A stretch of DNA of 49,456 nucleotides from an uncultured Candidatus Actinomarina sp. GTDB taxonomy: Bacteria; Actinomycetota; Acidimicrobiia; Actinomarinales; Actinomarinaceae. Location of the stretch: contig CABXDL010000001.1 of NCBI GenBank assembly GCA_902510995.1, positions 1 to 49,456 on the forward strand, in the 5' to 3' direction. Below, piece by piece: positions 9,634 to 19,165 of the stretch. Every line of letters begins with the position of its first letter. Positions within the stretch are counted from its first letter, which is position 1. The position numbers were made by a program, and so were the translations under genes. The notes below the pieces were generated by a model. It was not told where the DNA came from. It did no database searches and saw only the letters and a list, made by a program, of their open reading frames with translations.

Positions 9634-10348
9634 ATATTAATCCAAAAATTAAAAATCCTGTCTGAAGCCCATATCTTACTTTTTCTGATGAATGGATTGT
9701 TGGAACAATATCACTAAGGGCAATGTAAATAAAGAATCCAGCAATTCCTCCGTACAAATATCCCATAGGAATGTCTAAATCTCCACCTATTTGGTAAGTT
9801 AACACTGCGCCGATAACAGTAGTTAAGCCTGATAGAACGTTACGTAAAATAGTTTGTCTTTTTGTAAAACCTACTCTTAGTTGATTACCAAACTCTCCAA
9901 CCTCAAGGGGAATGTCATGTGCAATTAATGCAACTGTTGCAACCAAACCAGTGTCTCTTCCTAGTAAGAAGGCTCCTCCTAGAGAAATACCATCAATAAG
10001 GTTGTGGAAAACATCTCCAATAACAAACAACCACCCCTGGGTAGTGTCGTTTTGTTTGTTCTTGTCTTCTTCATGATGGTGGTGAAATGACTTAAACCCT
10101 TTTTCAATTAGAAAAAATACAATAATTGCAACTAAAGTTGCATCAAGAACTTCTGAACCTCCATCTGCAATTGCTTCAGGTAAAAGATCCCTATATGCAA
10201 TCATTAATAATACACCTGCAGCAAAAGGTGTTCCATATTTAATTAACTTTGATGAAAAGCGTTCACTACCTAATAAAAACAAAGCAACTGATAGCGAAAG
10301 TAAACCAGCAGCAATACTTGCTAAAACTACAACTACAAAATCTGACAT
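9539..10348 (-). CDS. ZIP family divalent metal transporter
   Basis: 269 aa; FHNLIDGISLGGAFL and AHDIPLEVGEFGNQLRVGF motifs of ZIP helices 4-5; His-rich loop and tail. Confidence 0.92.
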   Translation of the reverse strand: MSDFVVVVLASIAAGLLSLSVALFLLGSERFSSKLIKYGTPFAAGVLLMIAYRDLLPEAIADGGSEVLDATLVAIIVFFLIEKGFKSFHHHHEEDKNKQNDTTQGWLFVIGDVFHNLIDGISLGGAFLLGRDTGLVATVALIAHDIPLEVGEFGNQLRVGFTKRQTILRNVLSGLTTVIGAVLTYQIGGDLDIPMGYLYGGIAGFFIYIALSDIVPTIHSSEKVRYGLQTGFLIFGLIFGGTVSALAHDYIDVGHNHDHHDEEGHHDER

Positions 10349-10366
10349 ATTTTTAACTACCTTCTT

Positions 10367-10456
10367 TCATTTTTTTATCTCGCAATAACATACATACCCT
10401 ATGTGACATGAACATAAAGGTATTGATCCTATAATTGCGAACATTAAAATATCCAT
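10367..10456 (-). CDS. Putative Cys-rich small upstream ORF, MDILMFAIIGSIPLCSCHIGYVCYCEIKK
   Basis: 29-aa ORF below the track threshold, directly upstream of the ZIP gene on the same strand; CSCHxxxxCYC cluster; no strong SD. Confidence 0.3.
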   Translation of the reverse strand: MDILMFAIIGSIPLCSCHIGYVCYCEIKK

Positions 10457-10480
10457 TTTCAAAATCTTAACATGATATAA

Positions 10481-10509
10481 AAATAAATGAGAATAATTCT
10501 CATTTATTT
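10481..10509. promoter_or_regulatory. Fur/Zur-type operator, perfect 29-bp palindrome
   Basis: AAATAAATGAGAAT-A-ATTCTCATTTATTT, 14-1-14 perfect inverted repeat with 7-1-7 core TGAGAAT-A-ATTCTCA, between divergent ZIP and Fur-family genes. Confidence 0.85.
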
Positions 10510-10535
10510 TTTCCCACTCTGTCTATAATATATTT

Positions 10536-10964
10536 ATGAAAAAGAGCGCTACAGAAATACTAATTGAAAAGAATATATCTATTACAAGCCCTCGAGTGCT
10601 AATTATTGAAGAGATTTTAAATAATAAAAATCCAATATCTATAGAAAAACTTCAAAAACAACTTGAAGGTAGGGTTGCTTTGTCAACTTTATACAGGGCA
10701 TTAAATGATTTAAAAAGTGTTGAGATTATAAAGGAGTTTACTACTACAGACAGTATTACAGTTTTTGAAGTTGCTGATCATGATGGAAGCCACCATCATC
10801 ATCTCTTCTGTACAAGGTGTGGCGATATTATAGATATAAACTTAAGTAAGAAATTTGAAAAAAATCTAGATACTGAAGTAGTTAAGATTGAAAAAGCATT
10901 TAACTTCGAAATTAAAGATCATACTTTAGAACTTTTAGGACTTTGTAGTAAGTGTGTAGATTAA
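10536..10964 (+). CDS. Fur family transcriptional regulator (probably Zur-like)
   Basis: 142 aa; ISIEKLQKQLEGRVALSTLYRALNDL HTH; HDGSHHHHLFCTRCG and CSKC metal motifs. Confidence 0.92.
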   Translation: MKKSATEILIEKNISITSPRVLIIEEILNNKNPISIEKLQKQLEGRVALSTLYRALNDLKSVEIIKEFTTTDSITVFEVADHDGSHHHHLFCTRCGDIIDINLSKKFEKNLDTEVVKIEKAFNFEIKDHTLELLGLCSKCVD

Positions 10965-11137
10965 AAAATAATTCCAACTAAAGAAGCTTTGATTAATAGA
11001 GATTGAATAGTTTCAAAACTGTGGTTCTCTATAAGCCCTCTTACTATTGGAATAGTGAAAGATTCATTACTATCAGTACTTACAGCCAATAAAGCTGAGT
11101 CGCTATATTCTATTGCTGCATTACATACTACGCACAT
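10961..11137 (-). CDS. Small CxxC protein of 58 aa, unknown function
   Basis: MCVVCNAAIEYSDSALLAVSTDSNESFTIPIVRGLIENHSFETIQSLLIKASLVGIIF*; strong SD AGAAGGA 7 nt upstream; not in the track (under 60 aa). Confidence 0.65.
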   Translation of the reverse strand: MCVVCNAAIEYSDSALLAVSTDSNESFTIPIVRGLIENHSFETIQSLLIKASLVGIIF

Positions 11138-11194
11138 AATTTTTCCTTCTTTTAATTGAATTATAATTAATCATTAGTATATAAAAAGGAAAAA

Positions 11195-12436
11195 GTGAGA
11201 AACCTTATATCAACAAAATTAAATCACGGCATTGGAAGTGTTGGGGATTTACCTATACCTTTTGAAACTGTATTAAATGTTTCTGCATGGGTAATAATTT
11301 TAACGTTTGTATTTCTAAAAATTTCTTGGAAAGAGTCAATTTTAACCTCTGAAGAGAGGTTCTTTAGTAATAACCAAAGTATCTATGGTAAGTTATTTGG
11401 CTTCATAATTTTTTTCCTTCTTATTGCTCCTGGCCTAATTGGAAATGAAGAGCCTACAACCTCATTGGCTCCTTTTATACTCTGGATATTTTTATGGATT
11501 GGTGTCCCGGTTTTGGGTCTTTTGTTTGGAGACTTATATGCAAAATTTAATCCTTTAAATATATTTTTATCAAATGATAATAAGCCGAACTCTGTGTATG
11601 TGGCTTGCGGTTTATTTATAAGCCTTACTTGGTTTGAGCTTGTATGGAGGAAACCTGGTAATCCATTTCATATTGGTATAGTTTTCTTCTTGCTTTTTGT
11701 TGCAGTGAATGGGTTTAAATTATTTCTTAATAAAACATCTATAGAAATAGACCCTCTTTTGTTGCTTCACCATCTGTATAGCAAATTAAAAATTGTTAAT
11801 TCTAGGCCTGTGTTTAAAAATTTATTACAAAATATTTCAAATCTTTCAAAACTGAAAGGAATGGAATATTTTATTCTTTTAATGATAGGTACGGTTACTT
11901 ACGACGGGCTTAGGGGAACGGTGTTTTGGTATAACCAGTTTGGAACAAGAGTTTATGATCTAATTTTTTCAACACTTGCTTTTATAGGTATAAACTTACT
12001 TTTAATTGCGTTTTATCGTTTTGCTTGTTATTTCGCAATAAAAGTTTCAAACTCAGATTATTCACTGAATGAAGTCTCTTTAACATTTGCTCATACAATG
12101 TTGCCAATTGCTTTTGCTTATCATGTCACTCATTATTTGAGTTTATTACTTTTTGAATCTCAAACTTTTTTTTACAGACTCAACGACCCAATAGGAACTG
12201 GTGCTAATTTGTTTGGAATAGATGATGTAACGGTTGTATATTTCTTATCCCCAGTTGCACTCTGGACTATTCAAGTAACTATTACCTTGCTTGGTCATAT
12301 GTTAAGCGTTGTTTTAGCTCATGATTTATCAGTTAAGCTTTTTGGTCATGAAAAAAGTGATAAAACACAATATATATTTCTATTTATAACTGTTGCTCTA
12401 ACTCTTCAGGCACTGTTTGTTTTAAGTGTTCCTTAA
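11195..12436 (+). CDS. Multi-pass membrane protein of an actinobacterial family sometimes annotated as fenitrothion hydrolase
   Basis: 413 aa; N-terminal HGIGSVGDLPIPFE, many TM segments, SD AAGGA before GTG start. Confidence 0.6.
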   Translation: MRNLISTKLNHGIGSVGDLPIPFETVLNVSAWVIILTFVFLKISWKESILTSEERFFSNNQSIYGKLFGFIIFFLLIAPGLIGNEEPTTSLAPFILWIFLWIGVPVLGLLFGDLYAKFNPLNIFLSNDNKPNSVYVACGLFISLTWFELVWRKPGNPFHIGIVFFLLFVAVNGFKLFLNKTSIEIDPLLLLHHLYSKLKIVNSRPVFKNLLQNISNLSKLKGMEYFILLMIGTVTYDGLRGTVFWYNQFGTRVYDLIFSTLAFIGINLLLIAFYRFACYFAIKVSNSDYSLNEVSLTFAHTMLPIAFAYHVTHYLSLLLFESQTFFYRLNDPIGTGANLFGIDDVTVVYFLSPVALWTIQVTITLLGHMLSVVLAHDLSVKLFGHEKSDKTQYIFLFITVALTLQALFVLSVP

Positions 12437-12466
12437 AATAATATTGTTCGTACAGATGCTAAATTT

Positions 12467-13759
12467 TTAGTTTAATTTTGTTTCTAAACTCTTTACTCGT
12501 TCTGCTATTGGTGGATGTGAGTAGTAATAAGAACTGTAAAGAGAGTCTGGTGTCAAGTTTGAAGCATTATCTTTACTAAGCTTAAGAAGTCCGGAAATCA
12601 TGCTCTCACCTTTTGTGTATTGAATTGAGAAATCATCAGCTGCAAATTCTCTTTGTCTTGAAATATATGAAGTAATTGGTTTGGTGAAGAAAGTGTAAGA
12701 ACCTACTACTAAATAAAATAAAAGAAACTTTGAATATATTGTTAATTCATCAAGACCATGTCCATAAAAAAAGTTTTCAGACTGAAAAACTTGGCCAAGA
12801 AAATAAAAACCAGCAAAACCAAAAAATATAGAACTGATTAATGTCTTTCTAATATGTCCAAGTTTGTAATGTCCTAATTCGTGACCAAGGATCGACTCCA
12901 TTTCATCAGGCGTAATAGTTTCTAATAAAGTATCATAAAAAACTATTCTCTTATTATTTCCAAAACCAGTAAAGAAAGCATTGCCATGTGAACTCCTAAG
13001 GCTCCCATCCATTACAAACAAACCTTTGGCCTTGAAACGAATCTCTTCTAATAGCCTCTCTATAGGTTTCTTGAATTTCTCATCTTCAAGAGGTTCAAAT
13101 TTGTTAAATAGTGGAAGGATTAAGACTGGATAAATATAAAAGATTATTAATTGAAGGGAAAATACAGCAGCAAAAGCATAGATCCACCAGTTGTTTCCAA
13201 GGTTTTCAATTATTGAAATTACAACAGCATAAAGTATTGAAGCAAAAATACTCTGTATTAAAAGATTTTTAAGCAAATCAGTTATGAATGTTTTTGTAGT
13301 TGTCTTGTTAAATCCATATTTCTCCTCAATGTAAAATGTTGAATATATTGCGAGAGGTATTTCAATGATTTCACTAATAATAATGAGTAAAAGCCCCAGT
13401 AATATAGCTCCTACTATATTTGAACCAGTTATTCCTTGAACAAATAACGTTAAGTTGTTCAACATTCCACCGATAGTAAAAAACAACAACACACCAACTC
13501 CAAATACTGAAACTAAGACTGAAAATCTAATTCTTTCAATGTTGTAATTAATAGATTTTTTATATTCTTCCTCAGTAACTACTTCTATAAATCTTTCTGG
13601 TATCTTTTCTTTGTTTCTATTGATTGAATTAATATTTCTTATTTTTAAATAAGTTTCAATAAGTAGTTTGGATATGATGAAAATAAAAAATAAAGAAGTA
13701 AAATTTAGCTGATTAAGAATCTCTAGGATATTCATATATATCAATAGTAAACAAACCAC
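12467..13759 (-). CDS. M48 family metallopeptidase (Ste24-like)
   Basis: ILGHELGHYKLGH zinc motif, multiple TM, AADDFSIQ second motif. Confidence 0.9.
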   Translation of the reverse strand: MVCLLLIYMNILEILNQLNFTSLFFIFIISKLLIETYLKIRNINSINRNKEKIPERFIEVVTEEEYKKSINYNIERIRFSVLVSVFGVGVLLFFTIGGMLNNLTLFVQGITGSNIVGAILLGLLLIIISEIIEIPLAIYSTFYIEEKYGFNKTTTKTFITDLLKNLLIQSIFASILYAVVISIIENLGNNWWIYAFAAVFSLQLIIFYIYPVLILPLFNKFEPLEDEKFKKPIERLLEEIRFKAKGLFVMDGSLRSSHGNAFFTGFGNNKRIVFYDTLLETITPDEMESILGHELGHYKLGHIRKTLISSIFFGFAGFYFLGQVFQSENFFYGHGLDELTIYSKFLLFYLVVGSYTFFTKPITSYISRQREFAADDFSIQYTKGESMISGLLKLSKDNASNLTPDSLYSSYYYSHPPIAERVKSLETKLN

Positions 13760-13775
13760 AAGGAATGTTTACAAA

Positions 13776-14540
13776 TTATTTCCCAAATCTTCTTTCTCTT
13801 TGTGTATATTCTCTCAGACATCTAAGGAAATCAATCTTTCTAAACTCCGGCCAATAAACATCCTGGAAAACAAATTCTGAATATGTGCTTTGCCAAAGTA
13901 AAAATCCTGAAAGTCTTGATTCACCACTAGTTCTAATTACTAAATCAACATCAGGCGCATCAGGTAAATAAAGATGTTCTCTAACCTGTTCATCATTAAT
14001 CTCTTCTACCAAACCTTCAGGGTCTTTTCCTTTGTTTTCAATAACAAGACTCTTTATTGCATCTATAATTTCCTGTCTTCCTCCATACCCAAGAGCGATT
14101 GTTAGGGTTTTTTCTCCACCCCCTCTCACTTCTTGAAGCCTGGTTATAGTTTCTTTTAAATAATCAGGAAGGAGATCTGTACTTCCAATAAATTGAATTT
14201 TAAAATTATCAACAAGATCGTCAATAATAAGTTCTTCAAAAAGCTCATTTAAAACTACAAAGTATGTTTCAAGCTCCTCTTCCGACCGTAATAAATTTTC
14301 TCTTGATAGCAACCAACTAGTAACATAGCTGATGCCTAGTTCGTCACACCAAGAAAGACATTCTTTGAATCTTACCATTCCTATCTTGTACGAAACTTCA
14401 TAACTTAGAAGGTTTTCCCTACGAGCATACCTTCTGTGTCCATCATGTATTAATCCTATGTGATTTGGAAGATCTTCTTTTGGTAGTCTTTTTTGAAGTC
14501 GTGATTCATATAAAGAATAAACAAATCTTGGCGAAACCAT
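13776..14540 (-). CDS. Cis-prenyltransferase (UppS family), short-chain-like
   Basis: LPNHIGLIHDGHRRYARR, TSWLLSRENLLR, DVDLVIRTSGESRLSGFLLWQSTYSEFVF, RERRFG. Confidence 0.9.
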   Translation of the reverse strand: MVSPRFVYSLYESRLQKRLPKEDLPNHIGLIHDGHRRYARRENLLSYEVSYKIGMVRFKECLSWCDELGISYVTSWLLSRENLLRSEEELETYFVVLNELFEELIIDDLVDNFKIQFIGSTDLLPDYLKETITRLQEVRGGGEKTLTIALGYGGRQEIIDAIKSLVIENKGKDPEGLVEEINDEQVREHLYLPDAPDVDLVIRTSGESRLSGFLLWQSTYSEFVFQDVYWPEFRKIDFLRCLREYTQRERRFGK

Positions 14541-14543
14541 TAT

Positions 14544-15965
14544 TTAGCTACAGATTGCTTCTATTTCTTCTACTGAGGTAGGAACCCCTTTTGTTAAGTT
14601 GATAGGTTCTTTTTCAGTACATACGATATCATCTTCAATTCTTACCCCTATTCCTAATAAGTTTTTTGGAACTTCATGTTTTACTGTTTTTGCATTTTTT
14701 ATTTCTTCTTGCTCTAACTTTGTTGCTTCTTCCATCCCAATTTCTTTTCTTCTGTCCCTAATTTTTACTGGATCTCTTTCAAGTAATGGAAACTCAATAA
14801 CTGGTTTATTTGGTCTTATATAGATTCCTGGTTCAATTGTTGTAACCATCCCTGGTTCCAATTTTCTTGGTTCTTTATCCTTTTCAGTGCTTCCTGCGTC
14901 ATGTACGTCTAAACCAAGCCAGTGACCTGTGCCATGCATAAAATATTCAAAATAGTGCATCATAGTAGTTGTTTCGTCAATACCCATTGGAACAAGGCCT
15001 AAGTTAACTAAAGATTCAGAAATAGACTTAACAGTAATTTGGTGGATGTCTTGCATTGTATTTTCTGTTGTAACACTTTCAATTCCTAGCTTCTGTGTTC
15101 TTAATACCTCCATGTATACGTCTTTTTGTTCTGCGGAGAATCTTCCACTAACTGGGAATGTTCTCGTTACGTCAGATGAATACATCCCATATTCCCCAGC
15201 TGCATCAATTAAAAGTAATGAGTTCTCTGGAATTATTTCTCTGTTTGTTGAGTAGTGAAGAATGCAAGCATTATCTCCTGATGCAACTATAGATGGATAG
15301 CCAAGTCTCTCTGCTCCTAGGTCGTAAAATGTTTTTTCCATATCTGCAGCTACTTGATATTCATACATTCCAGCTTTTGCGATATTCATTGCTACTTTAT
15401 GTCCTTCTACAGTTATATCGCAGGCTTTTGTTAGTAAATCAATCTCTTCTTTATCCTTTACTAATCTAAGTTCAGAAAGTATTGGAGGTAACGCATGCAA
15501 GGTTGCTTTACTAAAATCTAAACCCCTCTGATCATAAGGAACTGCAAAACTAAGAGCTTTTTGGTCGTATTTTTGGAATTTTGTATTGGAATAATCACAA
15601 TAAATATTTTCAATACCTTTTAATAGTTCAGAAAGTTTCTTTGGATATTCAGTATTTGAAAATGCTGCTTTTGCATTATATTTATCAACTGCCCCTTCTT
15701 GACCAATTCTTTTTCCGTCCCATGTTTCCATTTCTAAATTTCTGTCTTGAACGAATAAATATAACTCGGGCTTACTGTCTTTTACAATAATCACAGCATG
15801 TGCATCAGGCTCGGGCCATTCTGTTAAGTAGTGAAAATTTGAATCTTGCCTAAAAGGGTATGCGACATCATTATTTCTATACATTGAATTGTTTCCATGA
15901 ATCAATACAGCACCATTAACTATCTCATTAGCTAATCGCTCTCTATTTTTTCGTGATATGTTCAT
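14544..15965 (-). CDS. pepP: Xaa-Pro aminopeptidase (M24B)
   Basis: NNDVAYPFRQDSNFHYLTEW, LLIDAAGEYGMYSSDVTRTFP, HGTGHWLGLDVHDAG, TIEPGIYI motifs. Confidence 0.93.
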   Translation of the reverse strand: MNISRKNRERLANEIVNGAVLIHGNNSMYRNNDVAYPFRQDSNFHYLTEWPEPDAHAVIIVKDSKPELYLFVQDRNLEMETWDGKRIGQEGAVDKYNAKAAFSNTEYPKKLSELLKGIENIYCDYSNTKFQKYDQKALSFAVPYDQRGLDFSKATLHALPPILSELRLVKDKEEIDLLTKACDITVEGHKVAMNIAKAGMYEYQVAADMEKTFYDLGAERLGYPSIVASGDNACILHYSTNREIIPENSLLLIDAAGEYGMYSSDVTRTFPVSGRFSAEQKDVYMEVLRTQKLGIESVTTENTMQDIHQITVKSISESLVNLGLVPMGIDETTTMMHYFEYFMHGTGHWLGLDVHDAGSTEKDKEPRKLEPGMVTTIEPGIYIRPNKPVIEFPLLERDPVKIRDRRKEIGMEEATKLEQEEIKNAKTVKHEVPKNLLGIGVRIEDDIVCTEKEPINLTKGVPTSVEEIEAICS

Positions 15966-16035
15966 TCTTTGATTAAGAATAATGTATATGTAGTGAAAAT
16001 TGCTAGTAGTATTTTAGATCTAAGTAATTAGAACC

Positions 16036-16233
16036 TTACTTTAGGTTTTCAGCTGAGGCTTTACCATCTTTTTCTACAATTTCGAACTCTACTTCTTGAT
16101 CTTCTTCAAGATTTTGCATTCCAGAGTCTCTAACCGCAGTTATGTGTACGAATACATCCTTATCTCCTTCGTCTGGAGCTATGAATCCGTATCCTTTAGT
16201 TTGGTTAAACCATTTAACTTTGCCCTTAGGCAT
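16036..16233 (-). CDS. Cold shock protein (start trimmed to MPKGKVKWF)
   Basis: [34 protein letters not shown]; the track ORF to 16263 starts 10 codons too early. Confidence 0.93.
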   Translation of the reverse strand: MPKGKVKWFNQTKGYGFIAPDEGDKDVFVHITAVRDSGMQNLEEDQEVEFEIVEKDGKASAENLK

Positions 16234-16296
16234 GTTTCTCCTTATATTTTTTAGACTAGGCAACTTTACTATATTGAAATTAATAAAGTAGTTTTT

Positions 16297-17670
16297 TTAT
16301 AATTTCTTATAAACTTCTTCAGCTAATTTAGTTGCTTCTTCTTTAGAAACCTCTCCATCATTGATTCTTTGCTCATACAAGGCTTTCATAATCTTTCCAA
16401 CGTCCGGGCCTGGTTTTAAGCTAAACATTTCCATTATCTCATTACCAGAAATAGGTGGTCTCAATTTAGATAACTCTTCTTTTTCGTTTACTTCTTTTAT
16501 TCTTTCTTCCATCTCGTCTAAATACTTATTTATCTCTTCGTATTTTTCTTTATTCTTTGTTGTGATATCTGCCCTAACTAATTCATTTAACTCGATCATT
16601 AGATCCCCTGCGTCAATTATGTATCTTCTTACTGCTGAATCTGTCCAGCCCATCTTGAAGGTGTGTGGTCTAAGGTGATTTTCTACCAAGAGAGCTACGT
16701 TGTTTATCGTATTTTTATCGTATTTAAGCCTCTTCATAATTCCTTTACTCATTTTCGAACCCACAACTTCATGATGTCTAAAATGCACCTTCCCATTTTC
16801 AATTCCTTTAGTTTTTGGTTTTCCTATATCATGAAGAAGTGCTGACATTCTAGAAATAAGCGTTGGAGAAACTCTGTCTACAACAACCATTGTATGTTCA
16901 TATACGTCTTTGTGGTGATGTTCAGGGTCTACTTCAATTTTTAATTCATTTAACTCAGGCATTATTAACTGACTTAGGCCGCTCTCTACAAAAGCTTTTA
17001 ATCCTAATGATGGATTTTCTCCTGTAAGTAATTTGGTAATCTCATCTCTTATTCTTTCAATGCTTACTATTTCTATTCTCTCAAGGTTTTTTGAAATCGC
17101 TTCAAAAATATCATTGTTTGGTGTAAACCCATGTGTGCTTATAAACCTACAAGCTCTAAGCATTCTTAATGGATCGTCCGAAAAGGAAATATGAGGGCTG
17201 TCTGGTGTTCTTATTATTCCTTTTGAAAGATCTTTCATTCCACTATATGGATCGATAATTTTATTTATATTTATGTCATATGCAATAGCATTAACTGTAA
17301 AGTCTCTCCTGCTTAGGTCTGTATCTAGATCTTTAGATGTTTTAATTTCGGGTTTTCTTGAATCTTTATCATATGTATCTTCTCTATATGTTGTTATGTG
17401 AAGAGAGTATTCTTCAATTCTTGTTTCTACTGTTCCAAAAGCTTTTCCTATTTCTGTTGTTTTATAACCGTTTTTATGAAGTAACTTTAAAGATTCCTCT
17501 GGGCTTGCGTTTGTTGTGAAGTCAAAATCATTTGTCTCTATTCCTAAGATTCCGTCTCTAACAGCTCCTCCAACAAGATATATTTCAAAACCAGCTTCTG
17601 CATAGGAAGATGAAACCTTTTTCAAAAAAGGTTTTTCATCTAAAGTTTTTATTAATGTTGTTGGTACCAT
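16297..17670 (-). CDS. cca: CCA tRNA nucleotidyltransferase / poly(A) polymerase family with HD domain
   Basis: YLVGGAVRDGILGIETNDFDFTT, RRDFTVNAIAYD, DPLRMLRACRF, HDIGKPKTK. Confidence 0.93.
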   Translation of the reverse strand: MVPTTLIKTLDEKPFLKKVSSSYAEAGFEIYLVGGAVRDGILGIETNDFDFTTNASPEESLKLLHKNGYKTTEIGKAFGTVETRIEEYSLHITTYREDTYDKDSRKPEIKTSKDLDTDLSRRDFTVNAIAYDININKIIDPYSGMKDLSKGIIRTPDSPHISFSDDPLRMLRACRFISTHGFTPNNDIFEAISKNLERIEIVSIERIRDEITKLLTGENPSLGLKAFVESGLSQLIMPELNELKIEVDPEHHHKDVYEHTMVVVDRVSPTLISRMSALLHDIGKPKTKGIENGKVHFRHHEVVGSKMSKGIMKRLKYDKNTINNVALLVENHLRPHTFKMGWTDSAVRRYIIDAGDLMIELNELVRADITTKNKEKYEEINKYLDEMEERIKEVNEKEELSKLRPPISGNEIMEMFSLKPGPDVGKIMKALYEQRINDGEVSKEEATKLAEEVYKKL

Positions 17671-17706
17671 ATTGTTAGCTTAGAAGAAGAATTGGAAGAA
17701 TAAAGG

Positions 17707-18135
17707 ATGAATTCTAAAGTAGATTTTGCAGCAGGTGGGATAGTTTTAATAAACAATAAGGTCCTTATAGTAAAAAATCGCCTAAGAAAAGAATATGAAA
17801 AAAATTACAGCTCTGGATTTTGGGGTTTTCCAAAAGGTCATTTAGAAGAAGGCGAAACACCTCTTGAGGCTGCTGAAAGAGAAGTTTTTGAAGAAACAGG
17901 ATTTCAGGTTAAATGTCTTGATGAAAAACCTGTAGCTGAATCAAGATACTCAATTGAATATGGGGAAACCATTCAAAAAACAGTTTGGTTTTATGAAATG
18001 ATGGTTATAAAGGAGTTTGTAAAAGAACCAGATCACGAAATTGAGGAAATAGCTATTGTTTCAGAAAAAAAGGCTCTTGAATTGTTAACTTATGATGAAG
18101 ATAAAAAAATTTTAAAATATGTATTTAACAAATGA
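17707..18135 (+). CDS. NUDIX hydrolase
   Basis: Nudix box GHLEEGETPLEAAEREVFEETGF. Confidence 0.93.
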   Translation: MNSKVDFAAGGIVLINNKVLIVKNRLRKEYEKNYSSGFWGFPKGHLEEGETPLEAAEREVFEETGFQVKCLDEKPVAESRYSIEYGETIQKTVWFYEMMVIKEFVKEPDHEIEEIAIVSEKKALELLTYDEDKKILKYVFNK

Positions 18136-18841
18136 GAAAAGATTAAATCTTAAAATAAACGGTTCTTTTTATACAAGAAAGTGGAATGCTTTTGTTGACT
18201 GTATTTATTTTGAGAAGATTCTTGGAGGTAAGCATCTTCTCAAAAATATAAATAAACAATCAAAAGAATTGGGGTTGTCTTTTAACTCTTCAATGATTAA
18301 TCAAAACGAAGCAAAAAAATGGTTGGAATCTGGGTGGGTTGAAAAACATAGTTTGCTTATTTGTGAATCAAATCTTAAGAATATTAAAAAAACTAACCAA
18401 AATAATGACAAACCAATAGAGCATAAAAGATTTAACTTGTCAGACATAGAAAGTTTATTAAAAATAGATGGTAATATCTTTGACCCATATTGGAAGAATT
18501 CTTATTCGAATTTTATTGAAACAATGAAGAGTTGTAATAACAATTATTTGTTTAAGATCTTTTCAGGTAGCGCACTGAGAGGGTATGCAATTCTTGGTGA
18601 GACTCGTGGCTTTACGTATCTTCAAAGGTTTGGTATTGATAAATCATTTCAAAATCAAGGTTTAGGTAAAGAATTACTTCAATATATTTTATTGTTTGCC
18701 AAATCAAAAAATTATAAAAAGATGAAACTAAACACACAAGAAAATAATGAGGCTGCTTTAGGTCTTTATACAAAAAACTCTTTCAGTGTTTCTAAAAGAA
18801 AACTAGTGATAATGAGTTCTTTTATTCAAAACGAAGTTTAA
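18119..18841 (+). CDS. GNAT family acetyltransferase
   Basis: C-terminal LQRFGIDKSFQNQGLGKELLQYIL...NEAALGLYTKNSF; overlaps the NUDIX gene end by 17 nt. Confidence 0.8.
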   Translation: MYLTNEKRLNLKINGSFYTRKWNAFVDCIYFEKILGGKHLLKNINKQSKELGLSFNSSMINQNEAKKWLESGWVEKHSLLICESNLKNIKKTNQNNDKPIEHKRFNLSDIESLLKIDGNIFDPYWKNSYSNFIETMKSCNNNYLFKIFSGSALRGYAILGETRGFTYLQRFGIDKSFQNQGLGKELLQYILLFAKSKNYKKMKLNTQENNEAALGLYTKNSFSVSKRKLVIMSSFIQNEV

Positions 18842-18880
18842 AGAGTTCCTTAATAAACTTAAGTAGCTTATTATATCAAT

Positions 18881-19165
18881 ATGGAAGAAGATAGCTTTGT
18901 AGAATCGGTAGATGGTCTAATAAAAACAATAAAAGAACTCATTGTCAGGCCTATTCAGCGTTTTACAGGTTTTGCAAGTCTTGGTTTGTTACTTGTTGTT
19001 CTTTTATTAACATCACTGGTTTTTTTATTTATGGGAGTAATTAAAATAATGCAAGGACTTGGTGTGTTGCTTGGAGTTAATCCAACTGGTTTCGCTTTAG
19101 CTGCACTTGGTTTAGTTTTTTTATTTTTATCTTTAAACAATTACAGAAAGAAGAGAAATGCATAA
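18881..19165 (+). CDS. Small membrane protein, two TM helices (holin superfamily-like)
   Basis: 94 aa, hydrophobic LGLLLVVLLLTSLVFLFMGV and GFALAALGLVFLFLSL; overlaps trxB start. Confidence 0.6.
   Translation: MEEDSFVESVDGLIKTIKELIVRPIQRFTGFASLGLLLVVLLLTSLVFLFMGVIKIMQGLGVLLGVNPTGFALAALGLVFLFLSLNNYRKKRNA

Noticed and set aside
9387-9717. Plus-strand ORFs rich in HHG/FIMVSFF (9387-9575, 9484-9717)
   Set aside because: Antisense of the 33-bp repeat in the ZIP/cupredoxin genes; low complexity and no family signal.
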